Source: an uncultured Anaeroplasma sp.
Lineage (GTDB): Bacteria > Bacillota_I > Bacilli_A > Acholeplasmatales > Anaeroplasmataceae
Direction: 5' to 3'
Length of the DNA stretch: 37,176 nt
Assembly: GCA_945920825.1 (NCBI GenBank)
Contig: CAMEKD010000004.1
Coordinates: forward strand, 1-37,176
Position 1 is the first letter of the stretch. Each line of letters begins with the position of its first letter. The position numbers were made by a program, and so were the translations under genes. Below the pieces are notes generated by a model that worked only from the letters and a program-made list of their open reading frames with translations, ran no database searches and was not told the origin of the DNA. This document shows positions 17,504 to 27,884 of the stretch, piece after piece.

Positions 17504-20500
17504 TTATTCAGCCTTGTTTGAATAATCCTTAGCTGCAAGATATACATAATTGCTGTAACGCTTGCAAGCATCAGCGAAGTTAAGGTCAAATAATTCCTGA
17601 GCCTTAACTGGGTTAACCTTAGTTAACTGAGCATAACGACCTTCGTTCATTAAGAACTGCATGTAAAGCTCTTTATTTGGCTCCTTGCAGTTATCTAATT
17701 GCATTGGGTTCTTGCCTTCCTTAGCTAGATCAGGGTTGAAACGGAATGTTGGCCAATAACCACACTCTGTAGCCTTCTTAGCCTCCATTTGAGACATGAA
17801 TAGACCCTTCTTGATGTTATGAGCGATACATGGAGCATAAGCAATTACGATAGATGGTCCATGGTAAGCTTCTGCTTCCTTTAATGCCTTAATTACCTGG
17901 TTAGGGTTAGCACCATGAGAAATTGTAGCAACATATACATGTCCATAAGACATAGCGATAGAAGCTAAATCCTTCTTGAATGTTGGCTTACCAGCTGCAG
18001 CGAACTTAGCGATAGCACCAGTACGGCTGGACTTAGAAGCCTGTCCACCAGTGTTAGAGTAAACCTCTGTATCAACAACTAAGATGTTTACATCCTCATT
18101 GTTTGCGATAACATGGTCAAGTCCACCATAACCGATATCATATGCCCAACCATCACCACCGATGATCCACTGAGAAACCTTAACTAGGTAATCCTTTAAG
18201 CTTAAGATTTCCTTAGCGTATGGAGCATCAATAGCTTCCATTGCAGCAACAATCTTTGGAGCTAATTCCTTAGTCTTAGCGCCAGAAGCTCTATTTTCTC
18301 TCCATTCAGCACATAAAGCTTTTGCTTCTTCAGGCATTGCTTCTTCATTTAATGCCATAACGGTTTGGATTCTATCTCTTAATGTTTCAACACCGATTCT
18401 CATACCGAAACCGAATTCAGCATTGTCCTCGAATAATGAGTTAGCCCAAGCTGGACCACGGCCCTCAGCATTTGTTGTATATGGGCTTGATGGATAAGAA
18501 CCAGAATAAATTGATGTACAACCTGTTGCGTTAGCAACCATCATACGATCACCGAATAGCTGTGCAACAGCCTTAACGTATGGAGTTTCACCACATCCAC
18601 CACAAGCTCCAGAGAACTCAAATAATGGCTGAGCGAACTGAACGTTCTTAGCGTTAGCATTACCTGCAACATCACTCTTGTATGTTACATGGTTAGCGAA
18701 ATATTCGAATACAACTTCTTCCTTCTTTTCACGAGACTGAGCCATTGTATTAGACTTTAATGCCATAGCCTTAACTGGCTTACCATTCTCATCAACAGCT
18801 GGCTTGCCATCAGCGCCCTTAACTGGCTTACCTGGACAAACCGTTAAGCAGACACCGCAGCCTGTACAGTCAAGTGTAGAAATAGCTAAGGAATACTTAT
18901 ATCCCTTAAATCCTGTAGCTTCTAGGAACTGTGCTTCTTTTGGAGCATTAGCAACTTCCTCTTCAGTACATAGGAATGGACGGATACATGCATGTGGACA
19001 TACGAATGCACACTGGTTACACTGAATACAGTTTTCAGCAGTCCAGTATGGAACATCTGTAGCTACACCACGCTTCTCGTATGCAGCTGTACCCTGTGGC
19101 ATATGGCAATCCTTACCATACTTAGCGAATGCAGAAAGAGGTAGGGAATCACCCTTAATAGAGTTGATAACATCAGCGATTTCTCTTACGAATTCAGGAC
19201 GAGTATTATCAACTACCTTTACATCATCAGAAAGATTAGCCCAAGCTGGATCAACAGCTACCTCAACTAATCTAGAACCACCCATGTCAATAGCCTTATG
19301 GTTCTGATCTACTACATCCTGACCCTTCTTTAAGTAAGTCTTTGTAGCAAATTCCTTCATATGAACCTTAGCTTCTTCATAGTCCATAATCTGTTCATTT
19401 AGCTTGAAGAATGCAGACTGCATAATTGTGTTAACACCCAATCCAGCACGGAAACCGCACTCTCTTGCAGCAGCGTTAGCAGCAATGATATAGAACTTAG
19501 CATGCTTCTCTGCTAATAATCTCTTATATTTATTAGGTAAACGGTCAGCGATATGATCCTTATCAACAACTGTATTTAATAAGAATGTACCACCATCACG
19601 TAAACCATCAATCATATCAAACTTATCTAAGTATGCATCTAGTGAGCAAGATACGAAGTGTGGCTGGTTAACTAAGTAAGTTGAACGAATTGGCTTCTTA
19701 GAGAAACGTAAGTGTAATCTTGTAGAACCACCACTCTTCTTAGAGTCGTATGCAGCATAAGACTGTGAATATAAGTCTGTATAATCACCAACAATCTTAG
19801 CGATATTCTTACATGCACCTACAGTACCATCAGAACCTAAACCGAAGAATAATAATTCTGTAGTTGAAGGATCTGCAACGTCAACTGGCTTGCCTAAAGG
19901 TAAGCTTGTATACTTAATATCATCATTAATACCAATAGTGAAATGATCCTTTGGAGTTCTAGCCTTTAAGTTCTCGAATACAGCAACAATCTGCTCTGGA
20001 GTTGTATCCTTAGAAGATAGGCCATAACGACCAGCAACAATCTTTGGAGCGTTAGCCTTTCCATAGAATGCAGCCTGTACATCTAGAGCTAATGGCTCAT
20101 ATAATGCGCCCTGCTCGATTGTACGGTCTAATACTGCAATCTTCTTTGCAGTTGCAGGAATAGCCTTTAAGAACTTATCAACAACGAATGGACGATATAG
20201 ATGTACCTCTAGGATACCAACCTTCTCACCCTGCTTTGTTAATAGGTCAATTACTTCCTCAGCACACTGACATACAGAACCCATAGCAACGATTACACGT
20301 GTTGCCTTAGGATCACCATAGTACTGGTAAGGTCTATAGTTACGTCCTGTAGCCTTAGAAATAGCCTTCATATATTTTTCAACAACTGGATATACACCCT
20401 CATACTTCTGAGCCTGAAGCTCTCTTGTCTGGAAGTATACGTCATCATTTTGTGCTGTACCACGAGTCTTTGGATGACCTGGGTTTAGTGCCTCTTGTCT

Positions 20501-21115
20501 AAACTTAGCTACAGCCTCTCTGTCTAATAGCTTGTCGAATACCTTGTAATCAACAGGCTCGATAGTGTTAACCTCATGAGATGTTCTAAAACCATCAAAG
20601 AAATGTAGGAATGGAATGGAAGATGAAATTGCAGATAGGTGTGCAACACCAGCTAAATCCATAACCTCCTGAACGGAATTTGAACATAATAATGCGAATC
20701 CTGTCTGACGACATGCCATAACGTCCATATGGTCTCCGAAAATGGATAGAGACTGTGCAGCTAATGTACGTGCAGAAACATGGATAACGCCTGGTAAGCA
20801 TTCACCAGCAATCTTATACATATTAGGAATCTTTAATAATAGACCCTGAGATGCAGTATAGGTTGTAGTTAATGCACCTGCCTGTAGAGAACCATGAACG
20901 GTTCCTGCAGCTCCACCTTCAGACTGCATTTCTACAATTTTTACAGGCATTCCGAATAAATTTTTCTTTCCCTGAGAAGCCCATTCATCTGTATACTCAG
21001 CCATTGGAGATGACGGAGTGATAGGATAAATACCAGCTACTTCAGTGAAGGCATAAGATGAATATGCGGCAGCATAATTACCATCAATAGCCATTCTTTT
21101 TACTTGTTTGCTCAT
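17504..21115 (-). CDS. nifJ: Pyruvate:ferredoxin (flavodoxin) oxidoreductase
   Basis: 1203 aa; 'GIYPITPSSPMAEYTDEWA', two ferredoxin clusters ('CIQCNQCAFVCPH', 'CTGCGVCLTVCP'), TPP region 'GDGWAYDIGYGGLDHVIANNEDVNILVVDTEVYSNTGGQ'. Confidence 0.97.
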   Translation of the reverse strand: MSKQVKRMAIDGNYAAAYSSYAFTEVAGIYPITPSSPMAEYTDEWASQGKKNLFGMPVKIVEMQSEGGAAGTVHGSLQAGALTTTYTASQGLLLKIPNMYKIAGECLPGVIHVSARTLAAQSLSIFGDHMDVMACRQTGFALLCSNSVQEVMDLAGVAHLSAISSSIPFLHFFDGFRTSHEVNTIEPVDYKVFDKLLDREAVAKFRQEALNPGHPKTRGTAQNDDVYFQTRELQAQKYEGVYPVVEKYMKAISKATGRNYRPYQYYGDPKATRVIVAMGSVCQCAEEVIDLLTKQGEKVGILEVHLYRPFVVDKFLKAIPATAKKIAVLDRTIEQGALYEPLALDVQAAFYGKANAPKIVAGRYGLSSKDTTPEQIVAVFENLKARTPKDHFTIGINDDIKYTSLPLGKPVDVADPSTTELLFFGLGSDGTVGACKNIAKIVGDYTDLYSQSYAAYDSKKSGGSTRLHLRFSKKPIRSTYLVNQPHFVSCSLDAYLDKFDMIDGLRDGGTFLLNTVVDKDHIADRLPNKYKRLLAEKHAKFYIIAANAAARECGFRAGLGVNTIMQSAFFKLNEQIMDYEEAKVHMKEFATKTYLKKGQDVVDQNHKAIDMGGSRLVEVAVDPAWANLSDDVKVVDNTRPEFVREIADVINSIKGDSLPLSAFAKYGKDCHMPQGTAAYEKRGVATDVPYWTAENCIQCNQCAFVCPHACIRPFLCTEEEVANAPKEAQFLEATGFKGYKYSLAISTLDCTGCGVCLTVCPGKPVKGADGKPAVDENGKPVKAMALKSNTMAQSREKKEEVVFEYFANHVTYKSDVAGNANAKNVQFAQPLFEFSGACGGCGETPYVKAVAQLFGDRMMVANATGCTSIYSGSYPSSPYTTNAEGRGPAWANSLFEDNAEFGFGMRIGVETLRDRIQTVMALNEEAMPEEAKALCAEWRENRASGAKTKELAPKIVAAMEAIDAPYAKEILSLKDYLVKVSQWIIGGDGWAYDIGYGGLDHVIANNEDVNILVVDTEVYSNTGGQASKSSRTGAIAKFAAAGKPTFKKDLASIAMSYGHVYVATISHGANPNQVIKALKEAEAYHGPSIVIAYAPCIAHNIKKGLFMSQMEAKKATECGYWPTFRFNPDLAKEGKNPMQLDNCKEPNKELYMQFLMNEGRYAQLTKVNPVKAQELFDLNFADACKRYSNYVYLAAKDYSNKAE

Positions 21116-21152
21116 TTTTTTCCTCCTGATGAGTAATAAATTTCCATAGTGT

Positions 21153-21181
21153 ATTATAAATCGTTTTCAGGTTTTATTCAA
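21153..21181 (-). promoter_or_regulatory. nifJ promoter TTGAAT-N17-TATAAT
   Basis: Near-consensus -35/-10 with 17-bp spacing upstream of nifJ. Confidence 0.7.
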
Positions 21182-21251
21182 TAGCACAAAAGGAAAAAAT
21201 ACTCCTTTTTATACTTTAGTATAATAATGGAGTTTTCATAGAAAGAAAAAG

Positions 21252-21267
21252 CCGACAATTATGTCGG
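21252..21267 (-). terminator. Terminator CCGACA-TAAT-TGTCGG-CTTTTTC
   Basis: 6-bp GC-containing stem and T-run downstream of the msrA fusion. Confidence 0.7.
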
Positions 21268-21280
21268 TTTTAACTAAGAT

Positions 21281-22129
21281 TTATACTTTCTTTCTTCCTG
21301 ATGCAATTAATTCCTTTTCGAACTCCTCTTTATTCTTAATTGCATAATTTTGATGCTCCTCCTCAGCCATAAAGAATGGAGCATTTTCTAAAATTGGTAA
21401 ATTACATTCTCTTTCGCATTCAATAGATAATTGATACTTATATTCTATAACTACCTTCTTCTCTTCCGTATCGGAATTAAATACCGCAGGAGCATAGGAA
21501 TCTCCTCGGTCCATATACTGTCCCCCACAGTCAAAAGGATCAATATTTTCAAAATAAATGTCTACCATTCTTGTATAATCTGTCTTTAAAGAATCGTATT
21601 CTACCAAAATACATTCCTTATGATGGGTAAGCTGAGACTTAACTTCCTTATAGCTTGGATTTAATTCAGACCCACCTGCATATCCACTTAATACCCTTAA
21701 AACACCATCTTGGTCATAAAAAGGCTGTGCAATACACCAAAAGCAGCCTCCAGCGAAAAGACATCTTTTTATCTTACCCTCAAAAAATAAATAAGTTTCT
21801 CCTGTTTCATCCTTTGTTTTAAATTTGGAAAAACCTCCAAAAAGCTTAACAAAGGAATCCGAGCATAATTTTGCTACCTCAGGGCTTCCATGAACCCCAC
21901 CAAGCTTTAAATTAAAATCCCATAAAGCCTTAAGGCAATCCTCCATTAATTCTAAATCCCCATCAAAATTCATCATTCCAGCGTAGGGTGCAAGAACATA
22001 TAGACTCTTATCCTTATCTCTATATCTTATAGCATAGGACTCTCTTGTAAATCTTTTAATTAAGGAAGCCTCCTCAATAATATTTGTAAATGAACTACCA
22101 TCTGTATATATCTCTACCATTTGAATCAC
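21281..22129 (-). CDS. msrA: Peptide methionine sulfoxide reductase A domain (C-terminal) fused to a ~117-aa uncharacterized N-terminal domain
   Basis: 'FAGGCFWCIAQPFYDQDGVLRVLSGYAGGSELNPSYKEV', 'NIDPFDCGGQYMDRGDSYAPAVF' are MsrA; the first ~117 residues are not. Confidence 0.88.
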   Translation of the reverse strand: MIQMVEIYTDGSSFTNIIEEASLIKRFTRESYAIRYRDKDKSLYVLAPYAGMMNFDGDLELMEDCLKALWDFNLKLGGVHGSPEVAKLCSDSFVKLFGGFSKFKTKDETGETYLFFEGKIKRCLFAGGCFWCIAQPFYDQDGVLRVLSGYAGGSELNPSYKEVKSQLTHHKECILVEYDSLKTDYTRMVDIYFENIDPFDCGGQYMDRGDSYAPAVFNSDTEEKKVVIEYKYQLSIECERECNLPILENAPFFMAEEEHQNYAIKNKEEFEKELIASGRKKV

Positions 22130-22149
22130 CTCAATTCCACAAAAAGAAA

Positions 22150-22167
22150 GGCTGGAATCCTCCAGCC
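22150..22167 (-). terminator. Terminator GGCTGGA-GGAT-TCCAGCC-TTTCTTTTT
   Basis: 7-bp GC-rich stem plus T-run downstream of csp. Confidence 0.8.
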
Positions 22168-22174
22168 TAGGGTT

Positions 22175-22378
22175 TTATGCTTGAACCTTTACAACGTGCT
22201 TTGCTAATTGGCCCTTATCGCCAACTTCAACGTCAAATTCTACTTCCTGTCCCTCATCTAGTGTCTTGTAGCCTTCGCCTTCAATTGCACTAAAGTGAAC
22301 AAATACATCCTTACCTTCTTCAGATAGAATGAATCCATAGCCTTTTTCAGCATTGAACCATTTTACTTTCCCTTTCAT
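22175..22378 (-). CDS. Cold-shock protein (CspA family)
   Basis: '[32 protein letters not shown]'. Start corrected from TTG 22396 to ATG 22378 (AAAGGAG RBS). Confidence 0.96.
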   Translation of the reverse strand: MKGKVKWFNAEKGYGFILSEEGKDVFVHFSAIEGEGYKTLDEGQEVEFDVEVGDKGQLAKHVVKVQA

Positions 22379-22432
22379 TGTGGATACTCCTTTCAAACCA
22401 AACCATAGAATTCGTAATAAATTCTAACTACA

Positions 22433-22461
22433 ATTATAAACCACTTTCTATAAAATAACAA
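22433..22461 (-). promoter_or_regulatory. csp promoter TTGTTA-N17-TATAAT
   Basis: Near-consensus hexamers with 17-bp spacing. Confidence 0.65.
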
Positions 22462-22562
22462 GATTATTGTTCTCATTTATAAACACTTTTCAAAAAAGTG
22501 ATTAAATTATTTAAATTTTTGTAATTTAATTTTCGAAGATGATTAAATTCATTTTAAGAGAA

Positions 22563-22591
22563 TTGAAGATATATTTCATTTGAAATATAAT
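22563..22591 (+). promoter_or_regulatory. pepT promoter TTGAAG-N17-TATAAT
   Basis: Near-consensus hexamers, 17-bp spacer, 22 bp before the start codon. Confidence 0.7.
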
Positions 22592-22613
22592 TATCACTAA
22601 GGAGTACATAAAA

Positions 22614-23819
22614 ATGAAAAAGAAATTATTAGAATATTTTATTAAATATGTCAAAATAGATACCATGTCTATGGAAGGCCAGCATCAAATTCCATCTACC
22701 ATGAAGCAATTTGATCTTGCGAAGGTCTTAGTTAAGGATTTAGAGGAATTAGGCTTAGAGGATATAAAGCTAACAGAAAACTGCTTTGTTACTGCTACTC
22801 TAAAATCCAATTGTAATTCCAAATGCCATATAGGCTTTATTGCCCATATGGATACCATCCCAGGATTTTCGGGTACAAATGTATGTCCAAATGTAATTGA
22901 AAATTACGATGGAAATATAGTTAAGCTAAAAGGTATTGAGCTTAACCCTAAGCAATTCCCATTCTTAAAGAATTTAATTGGCAAAACCTTAATTACAACG
23001 GATGGTACAACCGTTTTAGGAGCAGACGATAAAGCAGGTATAGCAAACATTATGACGATGCTTTATTATTTTAAAAACCATAAGGATGTACCACATGTAA
23101 ATATTCATGTTGCCTTCACTCCAGATGAGGAAATTGGCGGTGGCATTGACGCTTTTGATATTGAAGGCTTTGGATGTGATTTTGCCTACACTGTAGATGG
23201 CGGAGATTATAAGGATGTTGAATACGAATGCTTTAATGCAGCATCTGCTCAAGTTACCGTAAAGGGCCTTGATATTCACCCAGGCTCTGCCAAAGGCCAA
23301 ATGAAAAATGCGAGCCTCATCGCCATGGAATTTAATCATCTTCTTCCTATTGAGGAACGTCCTGAATTTACAGATGGATATGATGGCTTTAACCATTTAT
23401 GTGGTATGAAAGGTGAGGTTGGACAGGCAGAATTATTCTATATATTAAGAAATCATAATAAAGCTATTTTAAATAGACAAAAGAATGATTTTTATAATGC
23501 GATGGAATTCATTAATAAGAAATATGGAGAGAATACCTGTACTGTTGAAATCAAGGATTCCTACTCCAATATGGCAGAAAAAATTATGGAAGATCCAAGA
23601 TGCTTAGATAGGGCATACCAAGCAATTAAAAAGGCTGGTTTTCTTCCTACCTCTACTCCTATTCGAGGAGGTACAGATGGAGCAAATCTAACCAAAAGAG
23701 GATTAAATACGCCAAATTTAGGTACAGGCGGATATAATTGCCATGGCCCATATGAATGTGCATGCTTAGAGGAAATGGAAAACGTAGTTCATATCCTAAT
23801 TGAGATTGCTAAGGAATAG
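22614..23819 (+). CDS. pepT: Peptidase T (tripeptide aminopeptidase)
   Basis: 'FIAHMDTIPGFSGTNVCP', 'TTDGTTVLGADDKAGIANIMTML', 'FTPDEEIGGG', 'PIRGGTDGANLTKRGLNTPNLGTGGYNCHGPYE'. Confidence 0.96.
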   Translation: MKKKLLEYFIKYVKIDTMSMEGQHQIPSTMKQFDLAKVLVKDLEELGLEDIKLTENCFVTATLKSNCNSKCHIGFIAHMDTIPGFSGTNVCPNVIENYDGNIVKLKGIELNPKQFPFLKNLIGKTLITTDGTTVLGADDKAGIANIMTMLYYFKNHKDVPHVNIHVAFTPDEEIGGGIDAFDIEGFGCDFAYTVDGGDYKDVEYECFNAASAQVTVKGLDIHPGSAKGQMKNASLIAMEFNHLLPIEERPEFTDGYDGFNHLCGMKGEVGQAELFYILRNHNKAILNRQKNDFYNAMEFINKKYGENTCTVEIKDSYSNMAEKIMEDPRCLDRAYQAIKKAGFLPTSTPIRGGTDGANLTKRGLNTPNLGTGGYNCHGPYECACLEEMENVVHILIEIAKE

Positions 23820-23897
23820 CTAACCATAAAATTGTGAATATTGGTTGTTTTTAAAGAATCAGAATTATGTATAATAAAAATTAAGGAAGGTGATTAT

Positions 23898-24713
23898 ATG
23901 AGTAAAACTATTTTAACGATTCAAGATATTTCCTGCTATGGAAATTGCTCTACTACAGTTGCATTACCAATACTTGCTCGCTTTGGTATCGAAACTGCAA
24001 TTCTACCATCAGCACTACTTTCCACACATACCCAAGGATTCAAGGATTGGACATTCCTAGATTTAACGGATGAAATGCCAAAGATTATTGACCATTGGTG
24101 GCATGAGGGAATTCAATTTGATGCAATCTATACAGGCTACATTGGGAACCCAAAGCAATTTAAAATCATATTAGATGCTAAGGATAAATTATTAAAGGAG
24201 GATGGCTTATTCATAGTAGATCCTGCTATGGCTGACCATGGTAAGCTATATCCTGGATTCGATGAATTCACTATCATTGGGATGAGGGATTTCATCAGTG
24301 TTGCCGATTATATTTTGCCAAATATTACAGAAGCCTGCTTCCTAACAGGAAATCATTATGAAGAGATTCAGGATGATGATTATATCAATAAATTACTTCA
24401 AGATTTATATCAGCTTGGCGCTAAGAATATTATTTTAACAAGCGCCCAGGACGATTTCGATTCCATAGGTGTAATTTCTTATGATGGTTTAACGAAAACA
24501 ACCATCATGAAGGAAAAAATTGAAAAGAATTATCATGGTACAGGTGATATCTTCTCTTCTTTAGTTGTTGCAGGAATATTAAATGGTAAGGATATAAAGG
24601 ATAACTTAAATTTTGCAACGGATTTCATTATGAATTCTATTGATATTACATTAGATGATCCATATCATGAATATGCACCTAAATATGAGCAAATTCTAAA
24701 AAGAAATCTATAG
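23898..24713 (+). CDS. Pyridoxal/pyridoxamine kinase (PfkB-fold)
   Basis: 'ILTIQDISCYGNCSTTVALPILARFGIETAILPSALLSTHTQGF', 'YHGTGDIFSSLVVAGIL'. Start moved to ATG 23898 (AAGGAAGGTG RBS). Confidence 0.92.
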   Translation: MSKTILTIQDISCYGNCSTTVALPILARFGIETAILPSALLSTHTQGFKDWTFLDLTDEMPKIIDHWWHEGIQFDAIYTGYIGNPKQFKIILDAKDKLLKEDGLFIVDPAMADHGKLYPGFDEFTIIGMRDFISVADYILPNITEACFLTGNHYEEIQDDDYINKLLQDLYQLGAKNIILTSAQDDFDSIGVISYDGLTKTTIMKEKIEKNYHGTGDIFSSLVVAGILNGKDIKDNLNFATDFIMNSIDITLDDPYHEYAPKYEQILKRNL

Positions 24714-24734
24714 AGGCTTTGGCCTCTTTTTTTT
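24712..24734 (+). terminator. Terminator AGAGGC-TTTG-GCCTCT-TTTTTTT
   Basis: Stem overlaps the stop codon of the kinase; long T-run. Confidence 0.85.
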
Positions 24735-24779
24735 GTCATAAGAAAAGAGGTTGCAAATTGCAACCCCCTAATAAAAATC

Positions 24780-27038
24780 TTATAATGAAGAAGCTTGGTA
24801 ATCATAACCAATCGCATCAGCAATCATCTTAAATGCATCTTCATCAAAGATGCTCTTTAAGCCAGCCTTTTCAAGTACAGATGTGAATGTATCTGTCGCC
24901 TCATGTGGAGAATATAAGAACTTGTATGCCGTTACTGCTTTATCCCAATCCTCGCATGCATATGCATATACTTCAAGTGATGCAATTGCAGATGTAGCAT
25001 AGCTAATATAATAGCCCTGATAATTTAATAATACAATATTCACCCAATCTGTAGCTTCTGCATAATCATCAAGACCAACAGCACAACAAATTTCTGCCCA
25101 CTTTGCAACTAATGCATTATAGAATGCATTTGCATCAGCATATGAGCTCATATCCTCTGTATACGTCCACTTTTCAAGCTCATTGATTAAGTAGCCTTCA
25201 ATTACAGCACCAATCATCATATATGTCTTATATGCTAAGAATGCCTTTGTAGCGCCTAGAGAATATACATCCGTTGTAGTTAAATACTTATAGAATAGCA
25301 TCTCATTCGCCTGAGAATGAACCTCATTTAAATCCATAGAATAGAATTCACTATCTGAAGCAGTAATATGCTCATTGTAGTGACCAAATTCATGAATGAA
25401 TGTACCAATTTCTTGGCAAGAAGGTCCTAAGAACATAAGTGGAGTGTCATCGGCAAAACTCCAAACATAACCAGTTACATTATCGTTTTCTGTTGCAGAA
25501 TACCAATAATTACCACTTGTGAAATAATATTTGAAGTTTTGACCCATTTCATCACCGATTACATTTTCAGCATAATCCGCGATATACTCAAAGTATTTAC
25601 CATAGAAGTCATCTTCAATTAATCCCCATAAGCCATAATAATATTCTTCATATAATTCAGACTCAGGATTTTGTGCTAAATCAGCCTTAGCCTCTGCCTT
25701 ATATGTTAAGAAATCACCAAGGGCATCCATCTGAGCTGGAATTAAATATGTAGCAATATAATCCGCTAATGCATCCGTATCTTGAACACTATATTCTCTA
25801 CCATATTGATTCTCATATGCATAAGTTAAATAATCCTCATAGCCTAAAACATTAGCATAAGCCTTTGCACTTTTGAAGAAGGAATATAATGCTTCTGCAG
25901 CTGTAGATTCACCAGAATAATAAGAGCTTAATGCTTGGCTCATATTCTTATCATATTCATTTAGCTGTTCTGTTGTCTCTGGATTTAAGCTTTGAACATA
26001 TGCATCTACTGCTTCTTCATTTAATGTTCCATCAGCATTCTTATACTCATCATATTGTAAATAATAGTATTCCTTATAAATAGACTTATATGCAGCAAGA
26101 TCAATCTTCTCATCAAGTAGTCCAAAATCATTGATTAATGCTTCAAGCTCATCTGCAAGATCATAAGATTCAGATGTGTTATCTCTATCCGATAAAATCT
26201 TTGCGATACGATATTGATCCACTAAATAATAGTACTGATCACAGAATGTGTTATATAATTCAACAATTTCTTCATTTGTAGCTTCTTCAGCCAGAATTGC
26301 ATCTAATACATCCTCTCCATACTTTAACTGTTGATTCTCTGTACCTGACTCATATAGAACCGTAAGCTCTTTACCATCAACATCGACAGGTCCAATTTCA
26401 TAAAGGTGATTTAATGCTTCAATCTTTGAAACATTAAGCTTAGAATCATTGTACTTTAAAGTGAATTTTGCACCAGCAGAAAGTCCTTCTAGCTCTGCAA
26501 AATTAACATCTAAACCAGTAAATACTACTTTTTTATCAGCAGTGATACAAGTCTTACCAGATTCTACTTCCTCAACCCATTTAACAAATGGAATGTCTAT
26601 AGCCTCACCACCATTAAATTGAGTGGTTAATAAATATTCATAACCATAAGCTTGATGGAAGTCTTTCGCTTGAATGCTTGTTATAGCATTGCCATTTTCA
26701 TCAATAGAAATGATTTCTCCTTCCATTACAAGATAATCCAAAAGTAAATTGGATAATTCAACAGGATTCTTATCTTCATCATAATAAGTACCATCCTCTT
26801 TATCCTTAGTGTAATAAGCTAAATTCCCCTTAGTAGAATATGTTGGATCAACTGCCTCATGATAGGTATAAGTTTCTACTGGTGCAGTAGATGTTTCTAC
26901 TGGCTTATCTGTTTTAGTTGGTGCAGGTATAATAGTTTCCGTTTCTTTAGTTGTTGAAGTCTCTATATCCTCTCCACAGGATGCTAAGGTTAATCCTGTA
27001 AGAAGAGTCATACCTAAGACTAGAAATTTCTTTTTCAT
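24780..27038 (-). CDS. Lipoprotein zinc metallopeptidase, M3/oligoendopeptidase-like
   Basis: Lipobox 'LTLASC'; 'TFIHEFGHYNEH' HExxH motif in a mostly helical C-terminal region. Confidence 0.78.
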   Translation of the reverse strand: MKKKFLVLGMTLLTGLTLASCGEDIETSTTKETETIIPAPTKTDKPVETSTAPVETYTYHEAVDPTYSTKGNLAYYTKDKEDGTYYDEDKNPVELSNLLLDYLVMEGEIISIDENGNAITSIQAKDFHQAYGYEYLLTTQFNGGEAIDIPFVKWVEEVESGKTCITADKKVVFTGLDVNFAELEGLSAGAKFTLKYNDSKLNVSKIEALNHLYEIGPVDVDGKELTVLYESGTENQQLKYGEDVLDAILAEEATNEEIVELYNTFCDQYYYLVDQYRIAKILSDRDNTSESYDLADELEALINDFGLLDEKIDLAAYKSIYKEYYYLQYDEYKNADGTLNEEAVDAYVQSLNPETTEQLNEYDKNMSQALSSYYSGESTAAEALYSFFKSAKAYANVLGYEDYLTYAYENQYGREYSVQDTDALADYIATYLIPAQMDALGDFLTYKAEAKADLAQNPESELYEEYYYGLWGLIEDDFYGKYFEYIADYAENVIGDEMGQNFKYYFTSGNYWYSATENDNVTGYVWSFADDTPLMFLGPSCQEIGTFIHEFGHYNEHITASDSEFYSMDLNEVHSQANEMLFYKYLTTTDVYSLGATKAFLAYKTYMMIGAVIEGYLINELEKWTYTEDMSSYADANAFYNALVAKWAEICCAVGLDDYAEATDWVNIVLLNYQGYYISYATSAIASLEVYAYACEDWDKAVTAYKFLYSPHEATDTFTSVLEKAGLKSIFDEDAFKMIADAIGYDYQASSL

Positions 27039-27166
27039 AAATATTCCCTCCGTTTTCTTTTTATTGATACTATTATATTGCTATTGTTCAGAATTTCAAT
27101 GTTTTTTTGAATATTTTTTATTAAAATCTTTAAAACTTTGAAAAAAATACTTAAATGATAGAAAAA

Positions 27167-27186
27167 GTCCGAAGAAACTTTCGGAC
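27167..27186 (-). terminator. Terminator GTCCGAA...TTCGGAC-TTTTTC
   Basis: 7-bp stem plus T-run downstream of mtnN. Confidence 0.8.
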
Positions 27187-27194
27187 ACTCGTAA

Positions 27195-27884
27195 TTATTC
27201 CATATTTTCTAATAGCTTTAATGTAACCTCAGCACTTCTTTCGGACATTTCTCTTTCAAACTTCAAATAATCCTCTTCTTGGTTTTCCTCTCCTATGATA
27301 TCAGAAATATATCTTAAAACAAGGAAATCAACACCAGCCCTTATTGCAGTATGTGCAATGGCTGCACCTTCCATTTCAATTGCTACTCCGCCTTCTAAAT
27401 TTACTTTATCAAGCTTATCTATAGAGGATACAAATTGATCTCCAGAATATACCTTCTTACATACATAAGGAAGCTTTAATCGATTAAAAATAGATTTTAC
27501 TAAAACGAGTAAATCCGGATTTACCATAAATTCCTTTGGCATAGATGGCACCTGACCATATTCATATCCAAAGATGGTCGCATCAAAATCATGATACATT
27601 AGGCTTGAGGCAATAACGGAATCCCTTTTCTTAAGTGGAGATATTCCACCTGCAATGCCAGAATTCAGAATTAAAGTACAGCTAAAGCTTGAAATGAGTA
27701 GAGTAGTCGCAATTGCGGCATTCACCTTACCTACACCACATAAGGATAATACAACCCTTTGGTTCATAATTTCACCCTCATAGAAGGTTACACCTAAAAG
27801 CTTAACCTTTTTTGTCTCCCTAGTGGCATTTAATAAAATATCCATTTCAGGCTTCATTGCACAAATAATACCAATTTTAACCAT
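27195..27884 (-). CDS. mtnN: 5'-methylthioadenosine/S-adenosylhomocysteine nucleosidase
   Basis: 'IGIICAMKPEMDILL', 'CGVGKVNAAIATTLLI', 'GIAGGISP', 'AIEMEGAAIAHTAIRAGVDFLVLRYISD'. Confidence 0.95.
   Translation of the reverse strand: MVKIGIICAMKPEMDILLNATRETKKVKLLGVTFYEGEIMNQRVVLSLCGVGKVNAAIATTLLISSFSCTLILNSGIAGGISPLKKRDSVIASSLMYHDFDATIFGYEYGQVPSMPKEFMVNPDLLVLVKSIFNRLKLPYVCKKVYSGDQFVSSIDKLDKVNLEGGVAIEMEGAAIAHTAIRAGVDFLVLRYISDIIGEENQEEDYLKFEREMSERSAEVTLKLLENME

Noticed and set aside
20595-20801. 68-aa minus-strand ORF, plus 18804..19025 on the plus strand
   Set aside because: Out-of-frame/antisense ORFs inside nifJ, which is a confident CDS.
23016-23396. 126-aa minus-strand ORF
   Set aside because: Antisense to pepT; low-complexity hydrophobic translation typical of a shadow ORF.
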